NCBI GenBank assembly: GCA_045541255.1
Contig: JAZQIU010000053.1
Location: 1 to 40,977 of the forward strand
Direction of reading: 5' to 3'
DNA length: 40,977 bases
From: UMGS1124 sp045541255
Lineage (GTDB): Bacteria > Bacillota_I > Bacilli_A > RF39 > UBA660
Below are positions 40,088 to 40,977 of this stretch, in pieces. Every line of letters begins with the position of its first letter. Within the stretch, counting starts at the first letter, position 1. The translations under genes were made by a program, and so were the position numbers. Under the pieces are notes generated by a model that was not told where the DNA came from, ran no database searches, and worked only from the letters and a program-made list of their open reading frames with translations.

Positions 40088-40977
40088 ATGAATAAAAAAT
40101 TAGAAGTTATTCAAGAAGAATGTAGTGATTGTGGTATATGTTGTTTAGCATCAATTATAAGATTTTTTGGAGGTGATGTTTCTTTAGAGTGTTTACGGTA
40201 TTATACTGGAACGAATAATTATGGTACTAATGCTTATGAACTAATTAATTGTGCTAGAAGATTTGGACTTGATGGATATGGAAAAAGGTTAGAAAAATTA
40301 AAAGATATAAAATTTCCTATTATAGCTCATTTAAAATTAGAAAATGATTTTTATCATTTTGTTGTTGTTTATAAAATGAAAAATAATTTTGTTTATATTA
40401 TGGATCCATCTGTAGGTTTAAAAAGAATTGAAATATCTTATTTTTATAAAATATTTACCGGTAATGTCTTATATTTCAAACAAGTAAGAGAATTACCTCA
40501 ATATAATAAATCTACATTTGTTAAAGATGTGTTATTAAATGAAATTAAAACTAATAAAAAATATTATATATTTTTGTTGCTTATTAGTATTTTAATTCTT
40601 ATTTTGACAATGATTAATAATTTAGAAATAGAGTTATTAAATATAAATTTTAATTATTTTTTTATATTGCTTTTTGTGATTATTTTTAACGAATTTTTAA
40701 ATTTGTTGAGGAATATTATTGTGTTAAGCAAAAGCATTAGTTTTAACAATAACATAATAAATCATTTTGTATCACATATTTTTAAACTCCCTTTAAGTTA
40801 TTTAAAGTTAAAACAGAAAGGAGAAATATCCACTAGATTTAATGAATTAAATGATTTATCTAATAATCTTATAAATTTTAGTTTAGAAAAATTTTTTTGT
40901 TTAATATTATGTGTATTTACAATTTTTATGTTAATCTTTTTTTCTTTAAACCTCATTTTTACTATTTTATTTTTTAC
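40088..40977 (+). CDS. C39-peptidase-containing ABC exporter (bacteriocin type), partial
   Basis: The frame is open to the window edge (296 codons seen). The N-terminal C39 peptidase has ECSDCGICCLAS with the catalytic Cys15, a histidine in DFYHFVVVYK (H90) and aspartate in YIMDPS (D106), so the catalytic set is complete. From ~155 on there are membrane helices, then an exporter coupling segment (LPLSYLKLKQKGEISTRFN). The ATPase domain lies beyond the edge. Such proteins cut double-glycine-type leaders and export bacteriocins or signal peptides. GGGAG precedes the ATG by eight bases. No precursor peptide is visible between murB and this gene; partners are expected downstream. Confidence 0.88.
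   Translation, partial: MNKKLEVIQEECSDCGICCLASIIRFFGGDVSLECLRYYTGTNNYGTNAYELINCARRFGLDGYGKRLEKLKDIKFPIIAHLKLENDFYHFVVVYKMKNNFVYIMDPSVGLKRIEISYFYKIFTGNVLYFKQVRELPQYNKSTFVKDVLLNEIKTNKKYYIFLLLISILILILTMINNLEIELLNINFNYFFILLFVIIFNEFLNLLRNIIVLSKSISFNNNIINHFVSHIFKLPLSYLKLKQKGEISTRFNELNDLSNNLINFSLEKFFCLILCVFTIFMLIFFSLNLIFTILFF

Overview
The window reads as a chromosomal stretch of a very AT-rich Bacillota genome, most likely an uncultured gut-type lineage of Bacilli (RF39/Erysipelotrichales-like). This rests on gene order typical of Bacillota (mrnC-rlmB-sigH-secE-nusG, rpsF-ssb-rpsR, rplI-dnaB, walJ-rlmH), Shine-Dalgarno sites of the AGGAGGTGA type, TTGNNN/TATAAT promoters often with a TGTGN extended -10, and UGA used as a stop (so not the Mycoplasma code). 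The taxon is an inference; no rRNA or tRNA gene is present.

Layout. 1-205: a possible type I toxin-antitoxin locus, a 27-residue hydrophobic peptide opposed by a ~70-nt convergent RNA. 263-2443 (-): a 726-residue lysine/glutamate-rich coiled-coil protein. 2599-6108: an alpha/beta hydrolase, a membrane-anchored MurF-type ligase and Ddl. 6187-6303: a predicted free-standing rod-shaped RNA. 6452-11022: an acyl-adenylating enzyme, a hybrid sensor kinase that has lost both phospho-acceptor residues, and UppP. 11345-13753 (-): TspO and a class B PBP with a PASTA domain. 13926-17643: a heterodimeric ABC exporter. 17710-20156: a dihydrouridine synthase and two tandem small kinase-like proteins. 20222-25245: UvrA, a YvlD-type membrane protein, Lgt and a thioredoxin-reductase-like flavoprotein. 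25307-28681: an HPF-like protein with an unusual coiled-coil tail, a collagen-like protein whose 3' end carries three in-frame stops, a GT2-TPR glycosyltransferase and an orphan protein. 28754-34159: a conserved information-processing block from mrnC to dnaB. 34172-40017: a LysM-G5-M23 peptidase, WalJ, RlmH, an MFS-like protein, Ung, two predicted small RNAs and MurB. 40088 to the edge: a truncated C39-peptidase ABC exporter.

Taken together, much of the window serves the cell envelope: peptidoglycan precursors (MurF, Ddl, MurB), lipid carrier recycling (UppP), cross-linking and remodelling (PBP, M23 peptidase) and lipoproteins (Lgt). Core translation, replication and repair genes are interleaved. 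The least explained material lies in the intergenic gaps, where I find at least three well-supported small-RNA candidates with promoter and terminator, and in the orphan or degenerate proteins (pseudo-kinase, HPF-like, tandem kinases, decayed collagen). Several start codons were moved downstream of the longest reading frame on the basis of Shine-Dalgarno spacing; each case is noted.
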